Shown here: piece after piece, positions 1 through 14,623 of the stretch
Layout of the letters: every line of letters starts with the position of its first letter
How positions within the stretch are numbered: position 1 is the first letter of the stretch
Source of the DNA: Siphonodentalium dalli
Taxonomy: Eukaryota > Mollusca > Scaphopoda > Gadilida > Siphonodentaliidae
DNA: 64,000 nucleotides
Reading direction: 5' to 3'
NCBI GenBank assembly: GCA_032622095.1
Contig: CP136062.1
Coordinates: 3,718,001-3,782,000, forward strand
Notes under the pieces: generated by a model
The model's database searches: none
Seen by the model: the letters and a program-made list of their open reading frames with translations, nothing else
What the model was told of the DNA's origin: nothing
Program-made: the position numbers and the translations under genes

Positions 1-3000
1 TGGTCAGGACGGGTCACGAAATAGAGTCAGGACCCCGGAAATTCACATATTACGCCATTAAAGTTGGTGAGGAGTGACTACCACGGCCTAGCTCTTCGTG
101 ATTTCGATATCTATAACAGACAGGGCAGGCAATTATGTACATGATTTCCGCCACACGCAGTTTAGATTTTGATAAATTGGGTCAGGACGGGTCACGAAAT
201 AGAGTCAGGACCCCGGAAATTCATATATTACGCCATTAAAATTGGTGAGGAGTAAGTATCACGGCCTAGCTCTTCGTGATTTCGATATCACAGACAGGGA
301 AGGCAATTCTGTACAGGATTTCTGCCACACGATGTTCAGATTTTGATAAATTGGGTCAGGACATGTCACAAAATATATTCGGGACCCCGAAAATTCACAT
401 ATTACGGCATTAAAATTGGTGAGGAGTAAGTATCACGGCCTCTCTCTCCGCGATGTCGACATCACAGACAGGGCAGCCAATTCTGTACAGAATTTCCGCC
501 ACACGCAGTTCAGATTTTTATAAATTGGGTCAGGACGGGTCACGAAATAGAGTCGGGACCCCCGAAATTTACATAATACGCCATTAAAATTGGTGACGAG
601 TAAGTATCAAGGCCTAACTCTTCGTGATTTCAATATCACAGAAAGGGCAGGCAATTCTGTATAGAATTTCCGCCACAGGCAGTTGAGATTTTAAGAAATT
701 GGGTCAGGACGGGTCACGAAATAGAGTCAGGACCCCGGAAATTCATATACTACGCCATTTAATGTGGTGTCGAGTAAGTATAACGCCCTTACTCTTCGTG
801 ATTTCCACAACACAGGCAGGGCAGCAGGTAATTATGTACAGGATTTCCGCCACTCCCAGTTCCGATTTTGAGAAATTGGGTCAGGACGGGTCACGAAATA
901 GAGTCGGGACCCCGAAAAATAACATATTACGCCATTACAATTGGCGAGGAGTAAGTATCACGGCCAGCTCTCGGCGATTTCGACATCACAGACAGGGCAG
1001 CCAATTTTGTACAGGATTTCCGCCACACGCAGTTCAGATTTTAAGAAATAGGGTCATGACGTGTCACGAATTAGAGTCGGGACCCCGAAAATTAACATAT
1101 TACGCCATTAAAATTGGTGAGGAGTGAGTATCACGGCCTAGCTCTTCGTGATTTCGATATCACAGACAGGGAAGGCAATTCTGTACAGGATTTCCGCCAC
1201 AAGCAGTTCAGATTTTGAGAAATTGGGTCAGGACGTGTCAAGAAATAGATTCGGGACCCCGAAAATTGACATATTACGCCATTAAAATTGATGAAGAGTG
1301 AGTATCACGGCCTATCTCTTCGTGATTTCGATATCACACACAGGACAGGCAATTCTGTACAGGATTTCCGCCATACGCAGTTCAGATTTTGAGAAATTGG
1401 GTCATGACGGGTCACAAAATATATTCGTGACCCCGAAAATTCACATATTATGACATTAAAATTGGTGAGGAGTAAGTATCACGGTAAAAGTCTTAGTGAT
1501 TTCGACATCACACACAGGGAAGGCAATTCTGTACAGGATTTCCGCCACACGCAGTTGAGATTTTGAAAAATTGGGTCAGGACGGGTCACGAAATAGAGCA
1601 GGGACCCCGAAAATTCATATACTACGCCATTTAATGTGGTGAGGAGTAAGTATAACGGCCTTGCTCTTCGTGATTTCCAGAACACAGGCAGGGCAGGCAA
1701 TTCTGTACAGGATTTCCGCCACACGCAGTTCAGATTTTGAGAAATAGGATCAGGACGTGTCACGAAATAGAGTCAGGACCCCGTAAATTCATATATTACG
1801 CCATTAAAATTTGTGAGGAGTAAGAATCACGGCCTAGCTCTTCGTGATTTAGATATCACAGACAGGGAAGGCAATTCTGTACAGGATTTCCGTTACACGC
1901 AGTTCAGATTTTGAGAAATTGGGTCAGGACATGTTACGAAATAGAGTCGGGACCCCGAACATTAACATATTACGCCATTAACATTGGTGAGGAGTAAGTA
2001 TCACGGCATAGCTATTCGTGATTTCGATATCACAGACAGGGCAGGCAATTCTGTACAGGATTTCCGCCACATGCAGTTCAGATTTTGAGAAATTGGGTCA
2101 GGGCAGGTCACGAAATAGAGTCAGGACCCCGGAAATTCATATACTACGCCATTTAATGTGGTGGCGAGTAAGTATAACGGCCTTGCTCTTCGTGATTTCC
2201 ACAACACAGGAAGGGCAGGCAGTTCTGTACAGGATTTCCACCACCTGCAGTTCAGATTTTGAGAAATTGGGTCAGGACGGGTCACGAAATAGAGTCGGGA
2301 CCCCGAAAATTAACATATTACGCCATTAAAATTGGTGAGGAGTAAGTATCACGACCTAACTCTTCGTGATTTCGACATCACAGAAAGGGCAGCCAATTCT
2401 GTACACAAGCATTTCAGATTTTGAGAAATTGGGTCAGGACGGGTCACGAAATACAGTCAGGACCCCTGGACATTCACATATTACGCCATTAAAATTGGTG
2501 AGGAGTAAGTATCACGGCATAACTCTTCGTGATTTCGACATCACACACAGGGAAGGCAATTCTGTACAGGATTTCCGCCACACGCAGTTCAGATTTTGAT
2601 AAATTGGGTCAGGACGGGTCACGAAATAGAGTCGGAACCCCGAAAATTTACATAATACGCCATTAAAATTGGTGACGAGTAAGTATCACGGCCTAACTCT
2701 CCGTGATGTCGACATCGCAGACAGGGCAGCCAATTCTGTACAGGATTTCCGCCACACGCAGTTCAGATTTTGATAAATTGGGTCAGGACGGTTCACGAAA
2801 TAGAGTCAGGACCCCGGAAATTCATATATTACGCCATTAAAATTGGTGAGGAGTAAGTATCACGGCCTAGCTCTTCGTGATTTCGATATCACAGACAGGG
2901 AAGGCAATTCTGTACAGGATTTCTGCCACACGATGTTCAGATTTTGATAAATTGTGTCAGGACATGTCACAAAATATATTCGGGACCCCGAAAATTAACA

Positions 3001-6000
3001 TATTACGCCATTAAAATTGGTGAGGAGTAAGTATCACGACCTAACTCTTCGTGATTTCGACATCACATACAGGGCAACCAATTCTGTACACAAGCATTTC
3101 AGATTTTGAGAAATTGGGACAGGACGGGTCACGAAATAGAGTCAGGACCCCTGGACATTCACATATTACGCCATTAATATTGGTGAGGAGTAAGTATCAC
3201 GCCATAACTCTTCGTGATTTCGACATCACACACAGGGAAGGCAATTCTGTACAGGATTTCCGCCACACGCAGTTCAGATTTTGATAAATTGGGTCAGGAC
3301 GGGTCACGAAATAGAGTCGGAACCCCGAAAATTTACATAATACGCCATTAAAATTGGTGACGAGTAAGTATCACGGCCTAACACTCCGTAATGTCGACTT
3401 CGCAGACAGGGCAGCCAATTCTGTACAGGATTTCCGCCACACGCAGTTCAGATTTTGATAAATTGGGTCAGGACGGGTCACGAAATAGAGTCAGGACCCC
3501 CGGGACATTCACATATTACGCCATTAAAATTGGTGAGGAGTAAGTATCACGGCCTAACTCTTTGTGATTTCGACATCACATACAGGGCAACCAATTCTGT
3601 ACACAAGCATTTCAGATTTTGAGAAATTGGGTCAGGACGGGTCACGAAATAGAGTCAGGACCCCTGGACATTCACATATTACGCCATTAATATTGGTGAG
3701 GAGTAAGTATCACGGCATAACTCTTCGTGATTTCGACATCACACACAGGGAAGGCAATTCTGTACAGGATTTCCGCCACACGCAGTTCAGATTTTGATAA
3801 ATTGGGTCAGGACGGGTCACGAAATAGAGTCGGAACCCCGAAAATTTACATAATACGCCATTAAAATTGGTGACGAGTAAGTATCACGGCCTAACTCTTC
3901 GTGATTTCAATATCACAGAAAGGGCAGGCAATTCTGTATAGGATTTCCGCCACAGGTAGTTGAGATTTTAAGAACTTGGGTCAGGACGGGTCACGAAATA
4001 GAGTCAGGACCCCGGAAATTCATATACTACGCCATTTAATGTGGTGGCGAGTAAGTATAACGGCCTTACTCTTCGTGATTTCCACAACACAGGCAGGGCA
4101 GCAGTTAATTATGTACAGGATTCCGCCACTCGCAGTTCAGATTTTGAGAAATTGGGTCAGGACGGGTCACGAAATAGAGTCGGGACCCCGAAAATTAACA
4201 TATTACGCCATTAAAATTGGTGAGGAGTGAGTATCACGGCCTAGCTCTTCGTGATTTCGATATCACAGACAGGGAAGGCAATTCTGTACAGGATTTCCGC
4301 CACAAGCAGTTCAGATTTGCAGAAATTGGGTCAGGACGTGTCACGAAATAGAGTCGGACCCCGAAAATTAACATATTACGCCATTAAAATTGATGAGGAG
4401 TGAGTATCACGGCCTAGCTCTTCATGATTTCGATATCACAGACAGGACAGGCAATTATGTACAGGATTTCCGCCACACGCAGTTCAGATTTTGAGAAATT
4501 GGGTCATGACGGGTCACAAAATATATTCGGGACCCCGAAAATTCACATATTATGACATTAAAATTGGTGAGGAGTAAGTATCACGGCAAAAGTCTTCGTG
4601 ATTTCGACATCACACACAGGGAAGGCAATTCTGTACAGGATTTCCGCCACAAGCAGTTGAGATTTTGAAAAATTGGGTCAGGACGGGTCACGAAATAGAG
4701 TCGGCACCCCGAAAATTCATATACTACGCCATTTAATGTGGTGACGTGTAAGTATAACGGCCTTGCTCTTCGTGATTTCCACAACACAGGCAGGGCAGGC
4801 AATTCTGTACAGGATTTCCACCACCTGCAGTTCAGATTTTGAGAAATTGAGTCAGGACGGGTCACGAAATAGAGTCGGGACCCCGAAAATTAACATATTA
4901 CGCCATTAAAATTGGTGAGGAGAAAGTATCACGACCTAACTCTTCGTGATTCCGACATCACATACAGGGCAGCCAATTCTGTACAGGATTTCCGACACAA
5001 GCATTTCAGATTTTGAGAAATTGGGTCAGGACGGGTCACGAAATAGAGTCAGGACCCTTGGACATTCACATATTACGCCATTAAAATTGGTGAGGAGTAA
5101 GTATCACGGCATAACTCTTCGTGATTTCGACATCGCAGACAGGGCAGCCAATTCTGTACAGGATTTCCGCCACACGCAGTTCAGATTTTGATAAATTGGG
5201 TCAGGACGGGTCACGAAATAGAGTCAGGACCCCGGAAATTCATATATTACGCCATTAAAATTGGTGAGGAGTAAGTATCACGGTCTAGCTCTTCGTGATT
5301 TCGATGTCACAGACAGGGAAGGCAATTCTGTACATGATTTCTGCCACACGCAGTTCAGATTTTGATAAATTGGGTCAGGACATGTCACAAAATATATTCG
5401 GGACCCCGAAAATTCACATATTACGGCATTAAAATTGGTGAGGAGTAAGTATCACGGCCTCTCTCTCCGCGATGTCGACATCACAGACAGGGCAGCCAAT
5501 TGTGTATAGGATTTCCGCCACACGCAGTTCAGATTTTGATAAATTGGGTCAGGACGGGTCACGAAATAGAGTCGGGACCCGAAATTTACATAATACGCCA
5601 TTAAAATTGGTGACGAGTAAGTATCACGGCCAGCTCTCCCTGATTTCGACATCACAGACAGGGCAGCCAATTCTGTACAGGATTTCCGCCACAAGCAGTT
5701 CAGATTTTAAGAAATAGGGTCATGACGTGTCACGAATTAGAGTCGGGACCCCGAAAATTAACATATTACGCCATTAAAATTGGTGAGGAATGAGTATCAC
5801 GGCATAGCTCTTCGTGATTTCGATATCACAGACAGGGAAGGCAATTCTGTACAGGATTTCCGCCACAAGCAGTTCAGATTTTGATAAATTGGGTCAGGAC
5901 GTGTCACGAAATAGAGTCGGACCCCGAAAATTAACATATTACGCCATTAAAATTGATGAGGAGTGAGTATCACGGCCTAGCTATTCGTGATTTCGATATC

Positions 6001-9000
6001 ACAATCAGGACAGGCAATTATGTACAGGATTTCCGCCACACGCAGGTCAGATTTTGAGAAATTGGGTCATGACGGGTCACAAATTATATTCGGGACCCCG
6101 AAAATTCACATATTATGACATTAAAATTGGTGAGGAGTAAGTATCACGGCAAAAGTCTTCGTGATTTCGACATCACACACAGGGAAGGCAATTCTGTACA
6201 GGATTTCGCCACACGCAGTTGAGATTTGAAAAATTGGGTCAGGACGGGTCACGAAATAGAGTCGGCACCCCGAAAATTCATATACTACGCCATTTAATGT
6301 GGTGACGAGTAAGTATAACGGCCTTGCTCTTCGTGATTTCCAGAACACAGCAGGGCAGGCAATTCTGTACAGGATTTCCGCCACACGCAGTTCAGATTTT
6401 GAGAAATAGGATCAGGACTTGTCACGAAATAGAGTCAGGACCCCGGAAATTCATATATTACGCCATTAAAATTTGTGAGGAGTAAGTATCACGGCCTAGC
6501 TCTTCGTGATTTAGATAATCACAGACAGGGAAGGCAATTCTGTACAGGATTTCCGCCACACGCAGTTCAGATTTTGAGAAATTGGGTCAGGACATGTCAC
6601 GAAATAGAGTCGGGACCCCGAACATTAACATATCACGCCATTAACATTGGTGAGGAGTAAGTATCACGGCATAGCTATTCGTGATTTCGATATCACAGAC
6701 AGGGCAGGCAATTCTGTACAGGATTTCCGCCACACGCAGTTGAAATTTGATAACTTGGGTCAGGACGGGTCACGAAATAGAGTCGTGACCCCGGAAATTT
6801 ACATAATACGCCATTAAAATTGGTGACGAGTAAGTATCACGGCATAACTCTCCGTGATTTCGACATCACAGACAGGGCAGCCAATTCTGTACAGGATTTC
6901 CGCCACACGCAGTTCAGATTTTGATAAATTGGGTCTGGACGGGTCACGAAATAGAGTCGGGACCCCGGAAATTTACATAATACGCCATTAAAATTTATGA
7001 CGAGTAAGTATCACGGCCTAACTATTCGTGATTTCAATATCACAGAAAGGGCAGGCAATTCTGTATAGGATTTCCGCCACAGGCAGTTGAGATTTTAAGA
7101 AATTGGGTCAGGACGGGTCACGAAATAGAGTCAGGACCCCGGAAATTCATATACTACGCCATTTAATGTGGTGGCGTGTAAGTATAAACGGCCTTGCTCT
7201 TCGTGATTTCCACAACACAGGCAGGGCAGGCAATTCTGTACAGGAATTCCTCCACCTGCAGTTCAGATTTTGAGAAAATTGGGTCAGGACGGGTCACGAA
7301 ATAGAGTCGGGACCCCGAAAATTAACATATTACGCCATTAAAATTGGTGAGGAGTAAGTATCACGACCTAACTCTTCGTGATTCCGACATCACATACAGG
7401 GCAGCCAATTCTGTACAGGATTTCCGACACACGCATTTCAGATTTTGAGAAATTGGGTCAGGACGGGTCACGAAATAGAGTCAGGACCCCTGGACATTCA
7501 CATATTACGCCATTAAAATTGGTGAGGAGTAAGTATCACGGCATAACTCTTCGTGATTTCGACATCGCAGACAGGGCAGCCAATTCTGTACAGGATTTCC
7601 GCCACACGCAGTTCAGATTTTGATAAATTGGGTCAGGACGGGTCACGAAATAGAGTCAGGACCCCGGAAATTCATATATTACGCCATTAAAATTGGTGAG
7701 GAGTAAGTATCACGGCCTAGCTCTTCGTGATTTCGATGTCACAGACAGGGAAGGCAATTCTGTACATGATTTCTGCCACACGTAGTTCAGATTTTGATAA
7801 ATTGGGTCAGGACATGTCACAAAATATATTCGGGACCCCGAAAATTCACATATTACGGCATTCAAATTGGTGAGGAGTAAGTATCACGGCCTCTCTCTCC
7901 GCGATGTCGACATCACAGACAGGGCAGCCAATTATGTATTGGATTTCCGCCACACGCAGTTCAGATTTTGATAAATTGGGTCAGGACGGGTCACGAAATA
8001 GAGTCGGGACCCCGAAATTTTCATAATACGCCATTAAAATTGGTGACGAGTAAGTATCACGGCCTAACTCTTCGTTATTTCAATATCACAGAAAGGGGCA
8101 GGCAATTCTGTATAGGATTTCCGCCACAGGTAGTTGAGATTTTAAGAACTTGGGTCAGGACGGGTCACGAAATAGAGTCAGGACCCCGGAAATTCATATA
8201 CTACGCCATTTAATGTGGAGGCGAGTAAGTATAACGGCCTTACTCTTCGTGATTTCCACAACACAGGCAGGGCAGCAGGTAATTATGTACAGGATTTCCG
8301 CCACTCGCAGTTCAGATTTTGAGAAATTGGGTCAGGACGGGTCACGAAATAGAGTCGGGACCCCAAAAATTAACATATTACGCCATTACAATTGGTGAGG
8401 AGTAAGTATCACGGCCAGCTCTCCCTGATTTCGACATCACAGACAGGGCAGCCAATTCTGTACAGGATTTCCGCCACAAAGCAGTTCAGATTTTAAGAAA
8501 TAGGGTCATGACGTGTCACGAATTAGAGTCGGGACCCCGAAAATTAACATATTACGCCATTAAAATTGGTGAGGAATGAGTATCACGGCCTAGCTCTTCG
8601 TGATTTCGATATCACAGACAGGGAAGGCAATTCTGTACAGGATTTCGGCCACAAGCAGTTCAGATTTTGAGAAATTGGGTCAGGACGTGTCACGAAATAG
8701 AGTCGGACCCCGAAAATTAACATATTACGCCATTAAAATTGATGAGGAGTGAGTATCACGTCCTAGCTCTTCGTGATTTCGATATCACAGACAGGACAGG
8801 CAATTATGTACAGGATTTCCGCCACACGCAGTTCAGATTTTGAGAAATTGGGTCATGACGGGTCACAAATTATATTCGGGACCCCGAAAATTCACATATT
8901 ATGACATTAAAATTGGTGAGGAGTAAGTATCACGGCAAAGTCTTCGTGATTTCGACATCACACACAGGGAAGGTAATTCTTTACAGGATTTCCGCCACAC

Positions 9001-12000
9001 GCAGTTGAGATTTTGAAAAATTGGGTCAGGACGGGTCACGAAATTGAGCCGGGACCCCGAAAATTCATATACTACGCCATTTAATGTGGTGAGGAGTAAG
9101 TATAACGGCCTTGCTCTTCGTGATTTCCAGAACACAGGCAGGGCAGGCAATTCTGTACAGGATTTCCGTTACACGCAGTTCAGATTTTGAGAAATTGGGT
9201 CAGGACGGGTCACGAAATAGAGTCGGACCCCGAACATTAACATATTACGCCATTAACATTGATGAGGAGTAAGTATCACGGCATAGCTGTTCGTGATTTC
9301 GATATCACAGACAGGGCAGGCAATTCTGTACAGGATTTCCGCCACACGCAGTTGAGATTTTGATAAATTGGGTCAGGACGGGTCACGAAATAGAGTCGTG
9401 ACCCCGGAAATTTACATATTACGCCATTAAAATTGGTGAGGAGTAAGTATCACGGCATAACTCTTCGTGATTTCGACATCGCAGACAGGGCAGCCAATTC
9501 TGTACAGGATTTCCGCCACACGCAGTTCAGATTTTGATAAATTGGGTCAGGACGGGTCACGAAATAGAGTCAGGACCCCGGAAATTCATATATTACGCCA
9601 TTAAAATTGGTGAGGAGTAAGTATCACGGCCTAGCTCTTCGTGATTTCGATGTCACAGACAGGGAAGGCAATTCTGTACATGATTTCTGCCACACGTAGT
9701 TCAGGATTTTGATAAATTGGGTCAGGACATGTCACAAAATATATTCGGGACCCCGAAAATTCACATATTACGGCATTCAAATTGGTGAGGAGTAAGTATC
9801 ACGGCCTCTCTCTCCGCGATGTCGACATCACAGACAGGGCAGCCAATTATGTATTGGATTTCCGCCACACGCAGTTCAGATTTTGATAAATTGGGTCAGG
9901 ACGGGTCACGAAATAGAGTCGGGACCCCGAAATTTTCATAATACGCCATTAAAATTGGTGACGAGTAAGTATCACGGCCTAACTCTTCGTTATTTCAATA
10001 TCACAGAAAGGGCAGGCAATTCTGTATAGGATTTCCGCCACAGGTAGTTGAGATTTTAAGAACTTGGGTCAGGACGGGTCACGAAATAGAGTCAGGACCC
10101 CCGGAAATTCATATACTACGCCATTTAATGTGGAGGCGAGTAAGTATAACGGCCTTACTCTTCGTGATTTCCACAACACAGGCAGGGCAGCAGGTAATTA
10201 TGTACAGGATTTCCGCCACTCGCAGTTCAGATTTTGAGAAATTGGGTCAGGACGGGTCACGAAATAGAGTCGGGACCCCAAAAATTAACATATTACGCCA
10301 TTACAATTGGTGAGGAGTAAGTATCACGGCCAGCTCTCCCTGATTTCGACATCACAGACAGGGCAGCCAATTCTGTACAGGATTTCCGCCACAAGCAGTT
10401 CAGATTTTAAGAAATAGGGTCATGACGTGTCACGAATTAGAGTCGGGACCCCGAAAATTAACATATTACGCCATTAAAATTGGTGAGGAATGAGTATCAC
10501 GGCCTAGCTCTTCGTGATTTCGATATCACAGACAGGGAAGGCAATTCTGTACAGGATTTCGGCCACAAGCAGTTCAGATTTTGAGAAATTGGGTCAGGAC
10601 GTGTCACGAAATAGAGTCGGACCCCGAAAATTAACATATTACGCCATTAAAATTGATGAGGAGTGAGTATCACGTCCTAGCTCTTCGTGATTTCGATATC
10701 ACAGACAGGACAGGCAATTATGTACAGGATTTCCGCCACACGCAGTTCAGATTTTGAGAAATTGGGTCATGACGGGTCACAAATTATATTCGGGACCCCG
10801 AAAATTCACATATTATGACATTAAAATTGGTGAGGAGTAAGTATCACGGCAAAAGTCTTCGTGATTTCGACATCACACACAGGGAAGGTAATTCTTTACA
10901 GGATTTCCGCCACACGCAGTTGAGATTTTGAAAAATTGGGTCAGGACGGGTCACGAAATTGAGCCGGGACCCCGAAAATTCATATACTACGCCATTTAAT
11001 GTGGTGAGGAGTAAGTATAACGGCCTTGCTCTTCGTGATTTCCAGAACACAGGCAGGGCAGGCAATTCTGTACAGGATTTCCGTTACACGCAGTTCAGAT
11101 TTTGAGAAATTGGGTCAGGACGGGTCACGAAATAGAGTCGGGACCCCGAACATTAACATATTACGCCATTAACATTGATGAGGAGTAAGTATCACGGCAT
11201 AGCTGTTCGTGATTTCGATATCACAGACAGGGCAGGCAATTCTGTACAGGATTTCCGCCACACGCAGTTAAGATTTTGATAAATTGGGTCAGGACGGGTC
11301 ACGAAATAGAGTCGTGACCCCGGAAATTTACATAATACGCCATTAAAATTGGTGACGAGTAAGTATCACGGCCTAACTCTCCGTGATTTCGACATCACAG
11401 ACAGGGCAGCCAATTATGTACAGGATTGCCGCCACACGCAGTTCAGATTTTGATAAATTGGGTCAGGACGTGTCACAAAATAGAGTCGGGACCCCGAAAA
11501 TTAACATATTACGCCGTTGAAATTGATGAGGAGTGAGTATCACGGCATAAGTCTTCTTGATTTCGACATCACACACAGGGAAGGCAATTCTGTACAGGAT
11601 TTCCGCCACACGCAGTTGAGATTTTAAGAAATTGGGTCAGGACGGGTCACGAAATAGAGTCAGGACCCCGGAAATTCATATACTACGCCATTTAATGTGG
11701 TGACGAGTAAGTATAACGGCCTTGCTCTTCGTGATTTCCACAACAAAGGCAGGGCAGCCAATTCTGTACAGGATTTCCGCCACACGCAGTTCAGATTTTG
11801 ATAAATTGGGTCAGGACTGGTCACGAAATAGAGTCAGGACCCCGGAAATTCATATATTACGCCATTTAAATTGGTGAGGAGTAAGTATCATGGCCTAGCT
11901 CTTCCTGATTTCGATATCACAGACAGGGAAGGCAATTCTGTTCAGGACTTCCGCCACACGCAGTTTAGAATTTGAGAAATTGGATCAGGACATGTCACGA

Positions 12001-13800
12001 AATAGAGTCGGGAGCCCGAAAATAAACATATTACGCCATATAAATTGGTGAGGAGTAAGTATCACGACGTAGCTCTTCGTGATGTCGATACCACAGACAG
12101 GGCAGGCAATTCTGTACAGGATTTCCGCCACATGGAGTTCAGATTTTGATAAATTGGGTCAGGACGGGTCACAAATATATTCGGGACCCCGAAAATTCAC
12201 ATATTACGCCATTAAAATTGGTGAGGAGTACGTATCACGGCCTAACTCTCCGTGATTTCGACATCACAGACAAGGCAGCCAATTATGTACAGGATTTCCG
12301 CCACAGGCAGTTCAGATTTTGAGAAATTTGGTCAGGACGGGTCACAAAATAGAGTCAGGACCCCGGAAATTCACATATTACGCCATTAAAATTGGTGAGG
12401 AGTGACTACCACGGCCTAGCTCTTCGTGATTTCGATATCTATAACAGACAGGGCAGGCAATTGTGTACATGATTTCCGCCACAAGCAGTTTAGATTTTGA
12501 GAAAATGGGTCAGGACGTGTCACGAAATAGAGTCGGTACCCCGAAAATTAACATATTACGCCATTAAAATTGATGAGGAGTGAGTATCACGGAATAAGTC
12601 TTCGAGATTTCGACATCACACACAGGGAAGGCAATTCTGTACAGGATTTCCGCCACAAGCAGTTCAGATTTTGATAAATTCGGTCAGGTCGGGACCCCGA
12701 AAATTTACATAATACGCCATTAAAATTGGTGACGAGTCAGTATCACGGCCTAACTCTTCGTGATTTCGATATCACAGACAGGGCAGGCAATTCTGTATAG
12801 GATTTCCGCCACACGCAGTTGAGATTTGAAGAAATTGGGTCAGGACGGGTCACGAAATAGAGTCAGGACCCCGGAAATTCATATACTACGCCATTTAATG
12901 TGGTGACGAGTAAGTATAACGGCCTTGCTCTTCGTGATTTCGATATCACAGACAGGGCAGTCTATTCTGTACAGGATTTCCGCCACACGCAGTTCAGATT
13001 TTGAGAAATTGGGTCAGGACGTGTCGCGAAATAGAGTCGGGACCCCGAAAATTCACATATTACGCCATTAAAATTGGTGAGGAGTAAGTATCACGGCTTA
13101 ACTCTTCGTGATTTCGATAACACATACAGGGCAGGCAATTCTGTACAGGATTTCCGCCACACACGCAGTTCAGATTTTGAGAAATTGGGTCAGGACGGGT
13201 CACGAAATAGAGTCGGGACCCCGAAAATTTACATAATACGCCATTAAAATTGGTGAGGAGTAAGTATCACGGCCTATCTCTTCGTGATTTCGATATCACA
13301 GACAGGGCAGGCAATTCTGTATAGGATTTCCGCCACACGCAGTTGAGATTTTAAGAAATTGGGTCAGGACGGGTCACGAAATAGAGTCAGGACCCCAGAA
13401 ATTCACATATTACGCCATTAAAATTGGTGAGGAGTAAGTATCACGAAATAGCTCTTCGTGATTTCGATATCACAGACAGGGCAGGCTATTCTGTACAGGA
13501 TTTCCGCCACACGCAGTTCAGATTTTGAGAAATTGGGTCAGGACGTGTCGCGAAATAGAGTCGGGACCCCGAAAATTCGCATATTACGCCATTAAAATTG
13601 GTGAGGAGTAAGTATCACGGCTTAACTCTTCGTGATTTCGATAACACAGACAGGGCAGGCAATTCTGTACAGGATTTCCGCCACAAACGCAGTTCAGATT
13701 TTGAGAAATTGGGTCAGGACGGGTCACGAAATAGAGTCGGGACCCCGAAAATTTACATATTACGCCATTAAAATTGGTGAGGAGTGAGTATCACGGCCTA
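1..13800 (+). repeat. 174-bp satellite array, left block
   Basis: Head-to-tail tandem array that starts before the window. The monomer is about 174 bp; the landmark GTCAGGACGGGTCACGAAAT recurs at about 181, 529 and 701. Two monomer classes alternate irregularly. One reads CATATTACGCCATTAAAATT then AGTATCACGGCC; the other reads CATATACTACGCCATTTAAT then AGTATAACGGCC and TTCCACAACACAGG. Part of each monomer is an imperfect dyad (ATCACG, 11 nt, CGTGAT). The unit equals 58 codons, so frames without stops run through several monomers on both strands; these are not genes. Local multi-monomer duplications are visible, for example a 513-bp (3-mer) repeat at about 3030-4050. It is interrupted at its right end by a TA-flanked transposon and continues at 16782. 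No satellite family name is recognised. Confidence 0.97.
7505..11334 (+). repeat. 11-mer higher-order repeat, two copies of about 1,915 bp
   Basis: Two adjacent segments, roughly 7505-9419 and 9420-11334, match monomer by monomer at an offset of 1,915 bp (11 x 174). Shared private variants include CCTCTCTCTCCGCGATGTCG at about 7890 and 9804, the GTATTGGATTTCCGCC variant, and the GGTAATTCTTTACAGG variant at about 8971 and 10886. Small indels separate the copies, so this is a recent segmental duplication inside the satellite. The limits are approximate because any monomer boundary could be chosen. Confidence 0.85.
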
Positions 13801-13846
13801 CAGTACACTCAGAGTGTGGTATAAGGAAAACACTCAACGCGGTGGG
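13801..13846 (+). repeat. left terminal inverted repeat of the TA-flanked transposon
   Basis: About 46 bp beginning CAGTACACTCAGAGTGTGG and including TAAGGAAAACACTCAACGCG. It matches the right end in inverted orientation with five mismatches counted by eye. Confidence 0.88.
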
Positions 13847-14365
13847 AACCCCACTAAGCCCACCGTGAATCACCGGCATTCACGGTGATTTTTCCACGGT
13901 GATCCACGGTGAACTCGAGTGGATCGGATTAAGTTGAATAAACAAACGTCCGGGTGACTTGTCGGTGATCACTGGGAATCACCGCGAATCACAGAGAATC
14001 GCTTCAAAAACGCCAACAGCTATATTGTATCACGTCATGCATAGCCGAAACCCTTTACTGTAGTTTATTCTAAAGCATACACTCAGTGGGCCATACATTG
14101 TATGTTGTTGTACATTATATTTATATTATGGTTGATATTTTCATAAATTCCAGAATGATTAACTAGCTACATGTATAGGTAAAATAAATAAACAATTTAT
14201 TATTGTATTGATTGATTTCTTCCGCCCCTTGATCACTTATTTCAAATTTTAAGCGCAATTTCCTATTATTTACACACATGCACACATATATATATATGTA
14301 TAATATAATGATCCAAGTCCATTAAACAATTAAATTTGTTTTAATTTATTTTTAATAATGCTATC

Positions 14366-14623
14366 TTGTTTAACAATATGTTTAAAAGATCGAAATATGC
14401 GCGAAACGCAAATATGGATAACATTCCCAAGCTCTCTCATTTGTTCAGACCCCTACATAAATGCATTCATAAACGTTACGAGGGAAGACTGATTCAGCTA
14501 GCGTGTATGTTTTTATTATTTATTGGGGTTTTGGATTTAACCCTGGATGATTTGGAAGGGGCGGAACTACTTCCCTACAACCCACTTTTGAATTTTAATG
14601 ATTATCATGCTATGGGTGTATAA
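14366..14623 (+). CDS. unsupported 85-aa ORF inside the TA-flanked transposon
   Basis: The only ORF of any size in this element on the plus strand. The product starts MFNNMFKRSKYARN, has a basic N-terminal third, and has a hydrophobic run at residues 42-56 (LIQLACMFLLFIGVL) followed by acidic residues. It lacks transposase hallmarks: no helix-turn-helix plus DDE/D layout, and it is far shorter than a 340-aa transposase. It may be a chance ORF or a captured exon. A related AT-rich stretch (TTTAAAAGAT...ATGTGCGCGAA) recurs at about 16380, which argues for repeat-derived sequence rather than a gene. Confidence 0.15.
   Translation: MFNNMFKRSKYARNANMDNIPKLSHLFRPLHKCIHKRYEGRLIQLACMFLLFIGVLDLTLDDLEGAELLPYNPLLNFNDYHAMGV

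Noticed and set aside
699-1127. 142-aa ORF and many similar ORFs on both strands of the satellite
   Set aside because: They are read-through of a 58-codon tandem monomer; the peptides simply repeat, and neighbouring monomers break the frame with 1-nt indels.
14366-14623. Transposase in the TA-flanked element
   Set aside because: The 85-aa ORF has no DNA-binding or DDE features and is far too short; the element is treated as non-autonomous.
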